Source of the DNA: Fimenecus sp051881435
GTDB lineage: Bacteria; Bacillota; Clostridia; Oscillospirales; Acutalibacteraceae
Reading direction: 5' to 3'
Assembly (NCBI GenBank): GCA_051881435.1
Contig: JBJEPW010000001.1
Location: forward strand, 5,178-69,177
DNA: 64,000 bases
A program made the position numbers and the translations under genes. Position 1 is the stretch's first letter; each line of letters opens with the position of its first letter. The notes below the pieces were generated by a model that saw nothing but the letters and a program-made list of their open reading frames with translations, made no database searches and was not told where the DNA came from. Of this stretch, positions 34,077 to 43,455 are shown piece by piece.

Positions 34077-37000
34077 ATGGCGAATTTCAAATCACTTTTT
34101 GACGGGCTTTTTGACTGCGAAAATAATCTTGATATTGCCGCCTCGGAAATCAGCGGCCTTTCAATCAGCAGAGAAAACGGAACGGCAAGGCTTACAATAA
34201 AGCCTTACAGAAAAATAGAAGAACAAAGAATTAAGGCTCTCCAAGAGGAGCTTTCAAGGTCTCTTAATGTCAGAATGACCGTTATTTGTGATGAAACACG
34301 AACAGGCTTCCGCACGGAGTTTATGGAGCTTGTTATTGATATTCTGAAAAAGAACAATGTGGTTGCAAACGGATATTTTAACTCTGCAGAATATTCGTTC
34401 TCAAACGGAGAACTGAAAATAGACCTTAAAAAAGGCGGCAGAGATATTCTTTTAAATGCAGGGTGTGATAAGGAAATCGAAAGGATAATCCGCGCTGTTT
34501 TCGGCTATGAATGTAAGGTTAGCCTGATACAAGAGGATTTTGATACCGAAACAGCTCTTGCGGGTATGCAGGAAAAAGCAGATGAGGAAATGCGCCGTGC
34601 TCATAATATTCCTGCACCGAAAGAAGCGGCGGCACCGGGTGAGCCCAAACCCCATGTGATAAAAGAGGGAATACCCCTTTATCTGGAAACTCAAAAGCCG
34701 ATATACGGTAATCTTATCAGAACAAACAATATAATGAAGCTTGCCGATGTAAGTATTGAAAGCGGTGCCGTTACGGTTTGGGGCGAGGTGTTCGGGCTTG
34801 ATGTGCGTACAACCCGTGACGAAAAAAATAATATAATTCTTTTTAATATTACGGATAAGACTTATTCCTATTCCGTAAAGATTTTTGAAACCTGTGAAAG
34901 AGCAAAATCCTTTCTCGGCAGTATTAAAGACGGTATAACGGTAATTGTTTACGGCAGAGTTACATATGATAAGTTTTCGGGAGAAAATATTATTTCCGCA
35001 ACATCTGTCAATACGGTAACTCCTGTTAAAAAACAGGATAACGCTCCCAAAAAGCGCGTTGAACTGCATTTACATACGAATATGTCGGCAATGGACGGTA
35101 TGACCTCAGCGGACAAGCTCGTGAAAAGAGCATTGGAGTGGGGGCACCCCGCAATTGCCATAACGGACCATGGCGTGGCACAGGGCTATCCCGACGCTAT
35201 GATGGCGGGCGAAGATAAGGATATCAAGCTGATTTACGGCGTAGAGGGTTATCTTGTTGACGATGTTGCAAATCCCGATGTAAGCTATAAGGATTTGCCG
35301 AGCTACCATATAATCATACTGGTTAAAAATTCTGTGGGACTTAAAAATCTTTACAAGCTTATTTCAATGTCCAATATTGACTATTTTTATAAGCGCCCCC
35401 GTATGCCCCGCTCAAAAATTATTGAGCTTCGTGAGGGGCTTATAATCGGCTCTGCCTGTGAGGCGGGTGAGCTTTACCGCGCAATCGTTTTCGGCGAAAG
35501 CGAAGAGAGAATCAGAGAAATTGCAGAGTTTTACGATTATCTTGAAATTCAGCCCAACGGCAACAATGAATTTATGATTCGCTCCGACCGCCCCGAGTAC
35601 GCTCATATTAAAACCCGTGAGGATATTGAAAATATCAACAGACAAATAATTGCTCTCGGCGACAGTCTCGGAAAGCTTACAGTTGCCACGGGAGATGTTC
35701 ACTTTATGGACCCCGAGGACGCAGTTTACCGTGCCATTTTAATGGCAGGGCAGGGCTTTAAGGACGCCGATATGCAGGCTCCCCTTTACTTTAAAACAAC
35801 AGAGGATATGCTTTGCGAGTTCGCATATCTGGGTGAGGAAACCGCATACGAGGTTGTTGTTGAAAACACAAATAAGATTGCAGATATGATTGAGCAGGTT
35901 CGCCCTGTTCCCAAAGGAACTTTCCAGCCCTCCATCGACGGAGCGGAGGACGAGCTTCGTAAAATCTGTTGGGATAAGGCAAAGGATTGGTATGGCGACC
36001 CTGTGCCCGATTATGTTGCGGACCGCCTTTCAATGGAGCTTGATTCAATTATAGAACACGGCTTTGCGGTGCTTTATATCATTGCTCAAAAGCTTGTTTG
36101 GGATTCAGAGGCACACGGCTATCATGTTGGCTCCCGTGGTTCGGTAGGCTCTTCCTTTGTGGCAACAATGGCAGGTATTTCCGAGGTTAACCCATTAGCC
36201 CCCCATTACCGCTGTCCCAAATGCAAATACAGCGAGTTTTTCCTGAAGGGTGAATACGGTTCGGGCTTTGATATGGAGCCCAAGGACTGCCCCCACTGCG
36301 GAACGCCCTTAATCCGTGACGGTCATGAAATACCGTTCCAGACCTTCCTGGGATTCCACGGCGACAAGGCGCCCGATATTGACCTTAACTTTTCAGGCGA
36401 TTATCAGGGCTGCGCCCACCGTTATACAGAGGAACTTTTCGGCAGTACACATGTTTTCAAGGCAGGTACAATCGCAACGGTTGCCGACAAAACAGCATAC
36501 GGCTTTGTAAAAAAATATCTTGAAGAAAAGGGCAGAACAGTTACCCGTGCCGAGGAGGACAGGCTGACAAGAGGCTGTACAGGCATAAAGCGTACAACAG
36601 GTCAGCACCCCGGCGGAATGGTTGTTGTCCCCCGTGAATTTGATGTTTACGATTTCACTCCCGTTCAGTATCCTGCCGACGATACTTCGTCGGATATGGA
36701 AACAACTCATTTCGATTTCCATTTCCTCCATGATACAATTCTTAAACTTGATATTCTCGGTCACGATGTTCCCACACTTTATAAGCATCTTGAAGATATG
36801 ACGGGAATAAATGTTATGGATGTTGATGTGTGCGACCCCGAGATTATTAAGCTTTGCACAAGTCCTGCTCCCTTGGGGCTTACTCCCGAGGATATAGGCG
36901 TTGAAACAGGTACGCTTTCAATCCCCGAAATGGGTACGGATTTTGTCCGCGGAATGTTAATTGAAGCACAGCCTAAATGCTTCTCCGACCTTTTGCAGAT

Positions 37001-37829
37001 TTCGGGGCTTTCCCACGGTACCGATGTTTGGCTCGGTAACGCCCAGGAACTTATCAAAGACGGCACCTGCACAATTTCCGATGTTATCGGTACCCGTGAC
37101 AGTATTATGATTTACCTTATGCACAAAGGGCTTGAACCCGGTATGGCGTTTAAGATTATGGAGCTTACCCGTAAGGGAAAGGTTGCCAAAAACGGCTTCC
37201 CCGAGGGCGCGGAGGAGGCAATGCTTGCCTGTAATGTGCCTCAGTGGTATATGGATTCCTGCCGCAAGATAAAATATATGTTCCCCAAGGCTCACGCGGC
37301 GGCATATGTTATTGCGGCTTTGCGCCTCGGTTGGTACAAAATTTATAAGCCCACGGAATACTACACCGCATTTTTGACCGTCCGCGGCGGCGACCTTGAC
37401 GCCGTTACCGTTTTGCAGGGCAGAGAAGCCGTAAAACGGAAGATGCTTGAATTGCGTGGAGACCCCAACGATAAAAACAGAAAACCCATGTCCGCGAAAG
37501 AAAAGGACCAGTTTACCGCCTTGCAGGTTGTAAACGAAATGATGGCGAGGGGTGTGGAGCTTTTACCTGTTGATATTTATAAATCCCGTGCAACGGAATA
37601 CTATATTGAGGACGGAAAGATAAGAATGCCCTTTTCCGCGTTGTCAGGCGTTGGCGAAAACGCCGCAAAGGGCTTGGCAGAGGGCAGAGAAGACGGTGAA
37701 GGCGAGTTTGTGTCAATCGACGATTATCAGGCGAGAACAGGTGCTTCAAGCGCAGTTGTAACAGCGCTTAAAGAGGTGGGAGCTCTTGACGGACTGCCTG
37801 AAACAGCGCAGATGTCATTATTCGGTTAA
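34077..37829 (+). CDS. polC: DNA polymerase III alpha subunit, PolC type, lacking the exonuclease domain
   Basis: A 1250-residue PolC, the Gram-positive leading-strand replicase. In order: N-terminal domain (about 1-200), OB domain (about 210-315), PHP domain starting KRVELHLHTNMSAMDGM (327-343), polymerase core with catalytic PDIDLNFSG (D767, D769), the zinc site CPKCKYSEF...CPHCG, and a C-terminal QMSLFG clamp-binding end. Ordinary PolC has a DnaQ-like 3'-5' exonuclease of roughly 180 residues inserted in PHP; here GVEGYLVDD (389-396) runs almost directly into PSYHIIILVKNS (408-419), and no DxETTG motif exists. The frame is intact. Confidence 0.95.
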   Translation: MANFKSLFDGLFDCENNLDIAASEISGLSISRENGTARLTIKPYRKIEEQRIKALQEELSRSLNVRMTVICDETRTGFRTEFMELVIDILKKNNVVANGYFNSAEYSFSNGELKIDLKKGGRDILLNAGCDKEIERIIRAVFGYECKVSLIQEDFDTETALAGMQEKADEEMRRAHNIPAPKEAAAPGEPKPHVIKEGIPLYLETQKPIYGNLIRTNNIMKLADVSIESGAVTVWGEVFGLDVRTTRDEKNNIILFNITDKTYSYSVKIFETCERAKSFLGSIKDGITVIVYGRVTYDKFSGENIISATSVNTVTPVKKQDNAPKKRVELHLHTNMSAMDGMTSADKLVKRALEWGHPAIAITDHGVAQGYPDAMMAGEDKDIKLIYGVEGYLVDDVANPDVSYKDLPSYHIIILVKNSVGLKNLYKLISMSNIDYFYKRPRMPRSKIIELREGLIIGSACEAGELYRAIVFGESEERIREIAEFYDYLEIQPNGNNEFMIRSDRPEYAHIKTREDIENINRQIIALGDSLGKLTVATGDVHFMDPEDAVYRAILMAGQGFKDADMQAPLYFKTTEDMLCEFAYLGEETAYEVVVENTNKIADMIEQVRPVPKGTFQPSIDGAEDELRKICWDKAKDWYGDPVPDYVADRLSMELDSIIEHGFAVLYIIAQKLVWDSEAHGYHVGSRGSVGSSFVATMAGISEVNPLAPHYRCPKCKYSEFFLKGEYGSGFDMEPKDCPHCGTPLIRDGHEIPFQTFLGFHGDKAPDIDLNFSGDYQGCAHRYTEELFGSTHVFKAGTIATVADKTAYGFVKKYLEEKGRTVTRAEEDRLTRGCTGIKRTTGQHPGGMVVVPREFDVYDFTPVQYPADDTSSDMETTHFDFHFLHDTILKLDILGHDVPTLYKHLEDMTGINVMDVDVCDPEIIKLCTSPAPLGLTPEDIGVETGTLSIPEMGTDFVRGMLIEAQPKCFSDLLQISGLSHGTDVWLGNAQELIKDGTCTISDVIGTRDSIMIYLMHKGLEPGMAFKIMELTRKGKVAKNGFPEGAEEAMLACNVPQWYMDSCRKIKYMFPKAHAAAYVIAALRLGWYKIYKPTEYYTAFLTVRGGDLDAVTVLQGREAVKRKMLELRGDPNDKNRKPMSAKEKDQFTALQVVNEMMARGVELLPVDIYKSRATEYYIEDGKIRMPFSALSGVGENAAKGLAEGREDGEGEFVSIDDYQARTGASSAVVTALKEVGALDGLPETAQMSLFG

Positions 37830-37836
37830 TTTTGTG

Positions 37837-37865
37837 TTGACATATGTACTTTACTATGCTATCAT
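37837..37865 (+). promoter_or_regulatory. promoter of the his operon
   Basis: TTGACA (37837-37842), a 17-base spacer ending TGC, and TATCAT (37860-37865). The exact -35 and the TGn before the -10 predict a strong promoter. The transcript would start near 37872, about 98 bases before hisZ. Confidence 0.82.
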
Positions 37866-37918
37866 AGTAGCGCGTTAAAGTGAAGCAAATCGATTTTGTT
37901 ACAATAGCAGAAAAAACC

Positions 37919-37947
37919 GGTAAAAAGGGGACAGTCCCCTTTTTACC
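37919..37947 (+). promoter_or_regulatory. terminator-like hairpin inside the his leader
   Basis: A perfect 14-base inverted repeat, GGTAAAAAGGGGAC and its complement, with one central base. As RNA it would form an AAAAAGGGGA / TCCCCTTTTT stem, resembling a terminator, between the promoter and hisZ. It may be the polC terminator, an attenuator of the his operon, or a dispersed repeat. Confidence 0.6.
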
Positions 37948-37969
37948 GCTACCCTAAAGGATAAACGAT

Positions 37970-39169
37970 ATGAAAAACTATTCAAAAATTACCCCCGAGG
38001 GCACAAAAGATTATCTGGCAATGGAAAGCCGCGCAATAAGATGTGCGGAAAAGCGCCTTTCATCTCTTTTCAAATCAAAGGGCTATGAAAAGGTTATGAC
38101 TCCCACGGTGGAGTTCTTCGATGTGTTCAACCGTGAAAGCTCGGGTTACAGTCCCGAAAATCTTTACAGTTTAACAGATTCTTACGGCAGACTATTGGTG
38201 TTGCGCCCCGATTCCACATTGCCCATCGCCCGAATGGCGGCGACAAGACTTCAAAACGGCGTTTTGCCTTTAAGATTATATTACAGTCAGAATGTCTTTT
38301 TAAGGCAGAAAAATCTCACAGGCAGAAGCGATGAAGCACCGCAAAGCGGCATTGAGCTTATGGGTGTCGGAGGGCTTCGAGCTGATTTAGAGGTTATTGC
38401 CACTGCCGTTGAGGCTATCGAGTGCTGTACCGACGCCGATTTTAAGCTTGAAATCGGTCACGCAGGGTTCTTTAAGGATTTGTGCGGAAAGCTGAATGCA
38501 GATGATGATACCCTCGGCGCAATTTATGACTGTGTTGAGAGCCGTAATTTTGTTTCCCTTAACAATATTTTAGACGGTATCGGCAAAAACGACATAACGG
38601 ATTGTATCCGCAATTTGCCCCGATATTTCGGCGGAATTGAGGTTATTGAAAAGGCGGAAAAAATCGGTCTTGATAATGAGGGCAAAGAAAGCTTAAAATA
38701 TCTTGCAAAGCTTTATACACAGCTTGAAAAAATGGGACTTTCCGGTAAGGTTATAATTGATTTAAGCCTTGTAAACCGTACAAATTATTACACGGGTATA
38801 ATCTTTAAAGGCTATTTGCAGGGCAGCGGAGTACCTGTTGTTTCAGGGGGCAGATATGATATGTTAAGCCGTGAATTCGGCAAGGATATGCCCTCCACGG
38901 GCTTCGGAATTGAAACGGGAGTGCTGGCATCGGTTATGCTTTCCCGAAACGAAGTGGAAAAAGAAGCACACCCTCATGTTATCGTTTGGGGTGCAGACGG
39001 TTATATCACCAACGCCCTTGAATATTCAAAAACCTTGCGTAACCGAGGTATTTTTTGTGAAATTTCCGATTTCGCCACGGCAGAGGAAACACGGGAATAC
39101 GCAAAGAAGAAGGGCTTTGCAAATCTTTGCATAATTGATGAAAAGGGTATGAGCGAGGAAAAATTATGA
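37970..39169 (+). CDS. hisZ: ATP phosphoribosyltransferase regulatory subunit
   Basis: A 399-residue HisRS-like protein without aminoacylation function that activates short-form HisG and carries histidine feedback. TPEGTKDYLAME, the class II motif VLRPDSTLPIARMAATR, RLYYSQNVFLRQ and VSGGRYDMLSREFGKDMPSTGFGIE are seen. It heads the his operon, and its end overlaps hisG by ATGA, as befits partners in one complex. A dedicated HisRS differs by motif 3 and anticodon domain. Confidence 0.93.
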   Translation: MKNYSKITPEGTKDYLAMESRAIRCAEKRLSSLFKSKGYEKVMTPTVEFFDVFNRESSGYSPENLYSLTDSYGRLLVLRPDSTLPIARMAATRLQNGVLPLRLYYSQNVFLRQKNLTGRSDEAPQSGIELMGVGGLRADLEVIATAVEAIECCTDADFKLEIGHAGFFKDLCGKLNADDDTLGAIYDCVESRNFVSLNNILDGIGKNDITDCIRNLPRYFGGIEVIEKAEKIGLDNEGKESLKYLAKLYTQLEKMGLSGKVIIDLSLVNRTNYYTGIIFKGYLQGSGVPVVSGGRYDMLSREFGKDMPSTGFGIETGVLASVMLSRNEVEKEAHPHVIVWGADGYITNALEYSKTLRNRGIFCEISDFATAEETREYAKKKGFANLCIIDEKGMSEEKL

Positions 39170-39792
39170 GTTCGTTAAGAATTGCGCTCACAAAGGGCAG
39201 ACTTGAAAAACAAACGGTTGAGCTTTTTGAAAAAATGGGGCTTGACTGTGATGAACTGAAAAACAAGGGCAGACGGCTTATTTTAAAGGCGAATGACTAT
39301 GAGGTTGTTTTGGCAAAGGCGGCAGATGTTATTACATATGTTGAGCACGGCGTTTGCGACATCGGCATTGTGGGTAAAGACACAATAGTTGAAAACGGTA
39401 AAAGCTTTTACGAGATGACCGATTTGAATTTGGGTAAATGTGATTTTGCCCTTGCCGTAAAGAAAGGCACAAACTTTTTTGACGGATTTAATACAAAACG
39501 GGTAGCGTCAAAATACCCCAACATTACCAAAGCATATTTCGAGAGCAAGGGAATGGATGTTAAAATCATTAAAATTGAGGGCTCTGTTGAATTAGCGCCC
39601 CTTTTAAACCTTGCCGACGGTATTGTGGATATTGTTGAAACGGGTACAACCTTAAAGGAAAACGGCTTGGAGGTTGTGGAAAAAATAATGCCTGTTTCAG
39701 CCCGTGTTATTGTTAACATGGCAAGTATGAAGCTTCGCCGTGAAGAAATCGACGAATTTTTAAAGAAGATTGACAGCGTCAAACCCCAATGA
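39166..39792 (+). CDS. hisG: ATP phosphoribosyltransferase catalytic subunit, short form
   Basis: A 208-residue HisG for the first step of histidine synthesis (ATP plus PRPP). LRIALTKGRLEKQTVELF, DVITYVEHGVCDIGIVGKDT, RVASKYPNI and the PRPP-binding GIVDIVETGTTLKENGL are present. It lacks the C-terminal regulatory domain of long HisG, consistent with dependence on HisZ, encoded just upstream with a four-base overlap. Confidence 0.96.
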   Translation: MSSLRIALTKGRLEKQTVELFEKMGLDCDELKNKGRRLILKANDYEVVLAKAADVITYVEHGVCDIGIVGKDTIVENGKSFYEMTDLNLGKCDFALAVKKGTNFFDGFNTKRVASKYPNITKAYFESKGMDVKIIKIEGSVELAPLLNLADGIVDIVETGTTLKENGLEVVEKIMPVSARVIVNMASMKLRREEIDEFLKKIDSVKPQ

Positions 39793-39808
39793 GGTTGAAG
39801 GTGATTTT

Positions 39809-41098
39809 ATGATAAATACAGTATTTGCAGACGGCAAAAGTGAAGAAATACTCATTTCTCAGCTTAAAGAGAGAAGCGGTGAGGTGGATAAGGCAGTAAC
39901 AGCCGCCGTCAGCGAAATCCTTGAAAATGTTAAGAAAAACGGTGATAAAGCCGTTTATGAATATACCGTAAAATTTGACGGTAAAGCACCGGAAAAAGCA
40001 GAGATATCAAAGGAAGAAATTGATGAGGCTATTGAAAAATGCGATAAATTCTTTTTAGAGTCTCTTAAAAAAGCGGCTTTGAATATTAAGGATTTTCACG
40101 CCCGCCAAAAACAGCAAAGCTGGCTCACTACAAAGGATAACGGCGTAATTATGGGTCAGCGTGTAAGAGGACTTTCAAGGGTTGGAATTTATGTTCCCGG
40201 GGGAACGGCGGCGTATCCTTCAAGCGTTTTAATGAATGCAATTCCGGCAAAAATTGCAGGCGTAGGTGAAATTATTATGGTAACGCCCCCTGCAAAGGAC
40301 GGCAAGCCCAACCCCGATATTCTTGCCGCCGCAAAAATCGCAGGAGTTGACCGTGTATTCTTAATGGGCGGAGCGCAGGCAGTTGCGGCATTGGCTTTCG
40401 GCACCGAAACCGTTCCCAAGGTTGATAAAATTGTGGGACCGGGAAATATTTTCGTTGCAACCGCAAAAAAACTCCTTTACGGCACAGTGGATATTGATAT
40501 GGTGGCAGGTCCCAGCGAGATTTTAATTGTCGCCGATGATAGCGCAAATCCGAAATTCCTTGCCGCCGACCTTATGAGTCAGGCGGAGCACGATGTTTTG
40601 GCAAGCGCAATTTTAATAACTACAAGCGCCAAAATTGCAGAGGAGACAAAGGCAGAGCTTAAAAGGCAGTGCGCAGCTCTTTCCCGTAAGGATATAATCG
40701 AAAAAGCATTAAAGGATTTCGGCGCAATTATCATTTGCGACAGTATGGACAAAGCGGTGGATTTTGCAAACCGCCTTGCCCCCGAACACCTTGAAATGTG
40801 CGTTGAAAATCCCATGGAATATATCGGCAGAATGGATAATGCAGGCAGTGTTTTCCTTGGCAATTATTCACCCGAGCCCTTGGGCGATTATTTCGCAGGT
40901 CCAAACCATGTTTTGCCCACAAGCGGCACGGCAAGATTTTTCTCGCCTCTTTCGGTGGATAGCTTTATTAAAAAATCAAGCTTTATTTACTATACGGAAG
41001 ACGCTTTAAAAGAGGCTAAGGATAATGTTGTTTCCCTTGCCGAAACAGAGGGGCTTACAGCCCACGCAAACTCTATAAAGGTCAGATTTGAGGACTGA
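39809..41098 (+). CDS. hisD: histidinol dehydrogenase
   Basis: A 429-residue zinc enzyme carrying out the last two oxidations to histidine. RVGIYVPGGTAAYPSSVLMNAIPAK, GGAQAVAALAFGTETVPKVDKIVGPGN, DMVAGPSEILIVAD, DLMSQAEHD and APEHLEMCVENP are diagnostic. GAAGGTGAT precedes ATG 39809; the frame is open to 39770 inside hisG. Full family length. Confidence 0.97.
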   Translation: MINTVFADGKSEEILISQLKERSGEVDKAVTAAVSEILENVKKNGDKAVYEYTVKFDGKAPEKAEISKEEIDEAIEKCDKFFLESLKKAALNIKDFHARQKQQSWLTTKDNGVIMGQRVRGLSRVGIYVPGGTAAYPSSVLMNAIPAKIAGVGEIIMVTPPAKDGKPNPDILAAAKIAGVDRVFLMGGAQAVAALAFGTETVPKVDKIVGPGNIFVATAKKLLYGTVDIDMVAGPSEILIVADDSANPKFLAADLMSQAEHDVLASAILITTSAKIAEETKAELKRQCAALSRKDIIEKALKDFGAIIICDSMDKAVDFANRLAPEHLEMCVENPMEYIGRMDNAGSVFLGNYSPEPLGDYFAGPNHVLPTSGTARFFSPLSVDSFIKKSSFIYYTEDALKEAKDNVVSLAETEGLTAHANSIKVRFED

Positions 41099-41100
41099 AA

Positions 41101-42156
41101 ATGTTTGAACTTAACGAAAAAGTCAAAAATTTAACACCCTATGAGCCAATCAGCGGAGATTATGAAATCCGCCTTGATGCCAACGAGTCATTTTTGACCG
41201 TTCCCGAAAATATAGCGGAGGAAATGGCGGCGGCTTTGAAAAAAACTGCGCTTAACCGCTACCCCGACCCTCTTGCACAAGAACTTGTTGAGGGCTTTTC
41301 AAAATATTTTAATGTGCCCGCCGATTGTGTGACGGCAGGCAACGGCTCCGATGAAATAATCTCGGTCATTATGAACGCTTTTCTCCAAAAGGGAGACAAG
41401 ATTTTAACCCTTGAACCGGATTTTTCAATGTACCGCTTTTACGGCGAAATTGCCGAGTGCGGTTGTGTAAAATATCAGAAGAACGATGATTTGTCCGTTG
41501 ATATTGATAAGGTAATAGAGCTTGCCGATAAAGAAAACATACGGATTGTGATTTTCTCAAATCCATGCAATCCCACCTCATGTATTGTTAAAAAGGACGA
41601 TGTGAGAAGGCTTGTTAAAAGCGTTTCGTCCCTTGTTGTTCTTGACGAAGCATATATGGATTTTGCAGAGGACGAAAGTTTGCTTGCAGAGTTTCAAAAT
41701 TATGATAATCTTATAATTTTAAAAACCTGCTCAAAGGCTTTGGGCTCGGCGGCTTTGCGTTTAGGCTTTGCCGTTGCTAACAAAACGCTTACCAATGTTA
41801 TCCGTTCGGTAAAATCACCGTATAATGTAAATTCAGTCAGTCAGGCGTTGGGAACGGTGCTGTTTTCTCACCCCGAATATATTGATGATTGCATTAAAAC
41901 GGTTGTGGAGTCACGAAAAGAACTTTATTCAATGATAAAAGCAATTGAGAACAATTTCGATGCAATCGAAAGAGTTTTTGAAACACATACAAATTTTGTA
42001 TTTTTAAAGGTAAAAAACGCCGCAGATGTGTTTGAAAAAATGAAAAGTCACGGTATAATAATCCGTAATATGGGAGATTATCTGCGGATAACGGCAGGAA
42101 CAAAATACGAAAACGAAAAAACGCTCAGTACGCTTAAAAAAGTATTGGAGGAATAA
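41101..42156 (+). CDS. hisC: histidinol-phosphate aminotransferase
   Basis: A 351-residue fold-type I PLP enzyme converting imidazole acetol phosphate to histidinol phosphate. RLDANESFLTVPENI, NRYPDPLAQELVE, AGNGSDEIISVIMNAFL, SNPCNPTSC, LDEAYMDFAED, and the PLP lysine in LKTCSKALGSAALRLG are seen. It begins two bases after hisD. The context makes histidine the substrate pathway; some HisC also accept aromatic substrates. Confidence 0.95.
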   Translation: MFELNEKVKNLTPYEPISGDYEIRLDANESFLTVPENIAEEMAAALKKTALNRYPDPLAQELVEGFSKYFNVPADCVTAGNGSDEIISVIMNAFLQKGDKILTLEPDFSMYRFYGEIAECGCVKYQKNDDLSVDIDKVIELADKENIRIVIFSNPCNPTSCIVKKDDVRRLVKSVSSLVVLDEAYMDFAEDESLLAEFQNYDNLIILKTCSKALGSAALRLGFAVANKTLTNVIRSVKSPYNVNSVSQALGTVLFSHPEYIDDCIKTVVESRKELYSMIKAIENNFDAIERVFETHTNFVFLKVKNAADVFEKMKSHGIIIRNMGDYLRITAGTKYENEKTLSTLKKVLEE

Positions 42157-42158
42157 AT

Positions 42159-42731
42159 ATGCGCCAAACCTCTGTTCAAAGAAAAACAAAAGAAACCGAT
42201 ATTTCACTTTCTCTCTGCCTTGACGGAGGCGAAGTTTCCGTTCAGACAGGCGTAGGCTTTTTTGACCATATGCTTACAGCCTTTGCGGCTCACGCAGGCT
42301 TCGGGCTTTGCGTTAAATGCAAAGGAGACATTGAGGTAGATTGCCACCACACCGTTGAAGATGTGGGAATAGTCCTGGGTAAGGCTCTTTTTGAGGTACT
42401 TGGCGATAAATCCAACATTGCCCGTTACGGAAGCTTTTTTGTGCCTATGGACGAGGCATTGGGCTTTGCGGCGGTGGATATTTGCAACCGTGCATATCTT
42501 GTTTTTGAGGCGGATTTCCCACAGGAAAAGTGCGGCGACTTTGACGTTTGTATGTGCGAGGAGTTTTTCCGTGCAGTTGCAGACAACGCAAAAATCACTT
42601 TGCATCTCCGTGCGCCATACGGTAAAAATTCTCACCACATTGCCGAGGCAATTTTCAAGGCGGCAGGCCACGCTATGAGCATTGCGGCAGAAAAAAGAGA
42701 TACAACACTTTCCACAAAGGGGAGCCTTTAA
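42159..42731 (+). CDS. hisB: imidazoleglycerol-phosphate dehydratase
   Basis: A 190-residue monofunctional HisB (no phosphatase domain). RKTKETDISLSLCLDGG, GVGFFDHMLTAFAAHAGF, the metal-binding DCHHTVEDVGIVLGKAL, and FFRAVADNAKITLHL are typical. It is two bases after hisC. Its substrate, imidazole glycerol phosphate, is made by HisF/HisH, whose genes are not in this cluster. Confidence 0.96.
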   Translation: MRQTSVQRKTKETDISLSLCLDGGEVSVQTGVGFFDHMLTAFAAHAGFGLCVKCKGDIEVDCHHTVEDVGIVLGKALFEVLGDKSNIARYGSFFVPMDEALGFAAVDICNRAYLVFEADFPQEKCGDFDVCMCEEFFRAVADNAKITLHLRAPYGKNSHHIAEAIFKAAGHAMSIAAEKRDTTLSTKGSL

Positions 42732-42734
42732 TAA

Positions 42735-43451
42735 ATGATAATTTTTCCCGCTATTGATATAAAGGACAAAGAATGTGTAAGATTATATAAAGGCGATTTT
42801 GCCACAGCCGCAAAGGTTGCCGAAAGCTATACGGATGTAGCTGTTAGCTTTAAAAAAGCAGGCGCACAGTGGATACATATGGTTGACCTTAACGGCGCTC
42901 TTAACGGCGAACGGATAAACAGCGAGATTTTCATAGATGTTGCCAAAAACAGCGGCTTAAAGGTTGAGGTAGGCGGCGGAATCCGTTCCATGCAGGATGT
43001 TGCCTTTTATCTTGAAAAGGGAATAGAGCGTGTGATAATCGGTTCGGCGGCTTTAAAAAATCCCGATTTGGTGAAAGAAGCATGTCGTGAATACGGTGAT
43101 AAAATCGCTGTGGGTATAGATGCCAGGAATGAAATGGTGGCAACCGAGGGGTGGACGGAAAAAAGCAACACCCATTATATTGACCTTGCAAAGAAAATGG
43201 AACAATTCGGTGTAAAGTATATTATCTTTACAGATATTGACTGCGACGGTATGCTTTCGGGACCGAATTTGGAACAGCTTGTGAAGTTAAACAATGCTGT
43301 TTCCTGTAATATTACAGCCAGCGGCGGAATTAAAGATATAAGCAATATCAAGGCTTTAAAGGCGGCGGGGCTGTACGGTGCCATATGCGGACGGTCTCTT
43401 TACAGCGGTACGCTGAAGCTCTGCGACGCCGTAAAGGAATGTGAGGTGTAA
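42735..43451 (+). CDS. hisA: ProFAR isomerase (HisA)
   Basis: A 238-residue TIM barrel that isomerises ProFAR to PRFAR. IIFPAIDIKDKECVRLYKGDF is the HisA start (HisF would read RIIPCLD). HMVDLNGALNG, VGGGIRSMQDV, TDIDCDGMLSGPN and SGGIKDISNIKALKAAGLYGAICGRSLY complete the two phosphate sites. hisF normally follows; here the next gene is hisI, five bases downstream of the stop. Confidence 0.95.
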   Translation: MIIFPAIDIKDKECVRLYKGDFATAAKVAESYTDVAVSFKKAGAQWIHMVDLNGALNGERINSEIFIDVAKNSGLKVEVGGGIRSMQDVAFYLEKGIERVIIGSAALKNPDLVKEACREYGDKIAVGIDARNEMVATEGWTEKSNTHYIDLAKKMEQFGVKYIIFTDIDCDGMLSGPNLEQLVKLNNAVSCNITASGGIKDISNIKALKAAGLYGAICGRSLYSGTLKLCDAVKECEV

Positions 43452-43455
43452 AGCT

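Noticed and set aside
42735..43451. hisA read as hisF, or as a bifunctional substitute for it
   Set aside because: The N-terminus (IIFPAIDI, CVRLYKGD) and length are ordinary HisA; there is no glutaminase or cyclase-specific motif.
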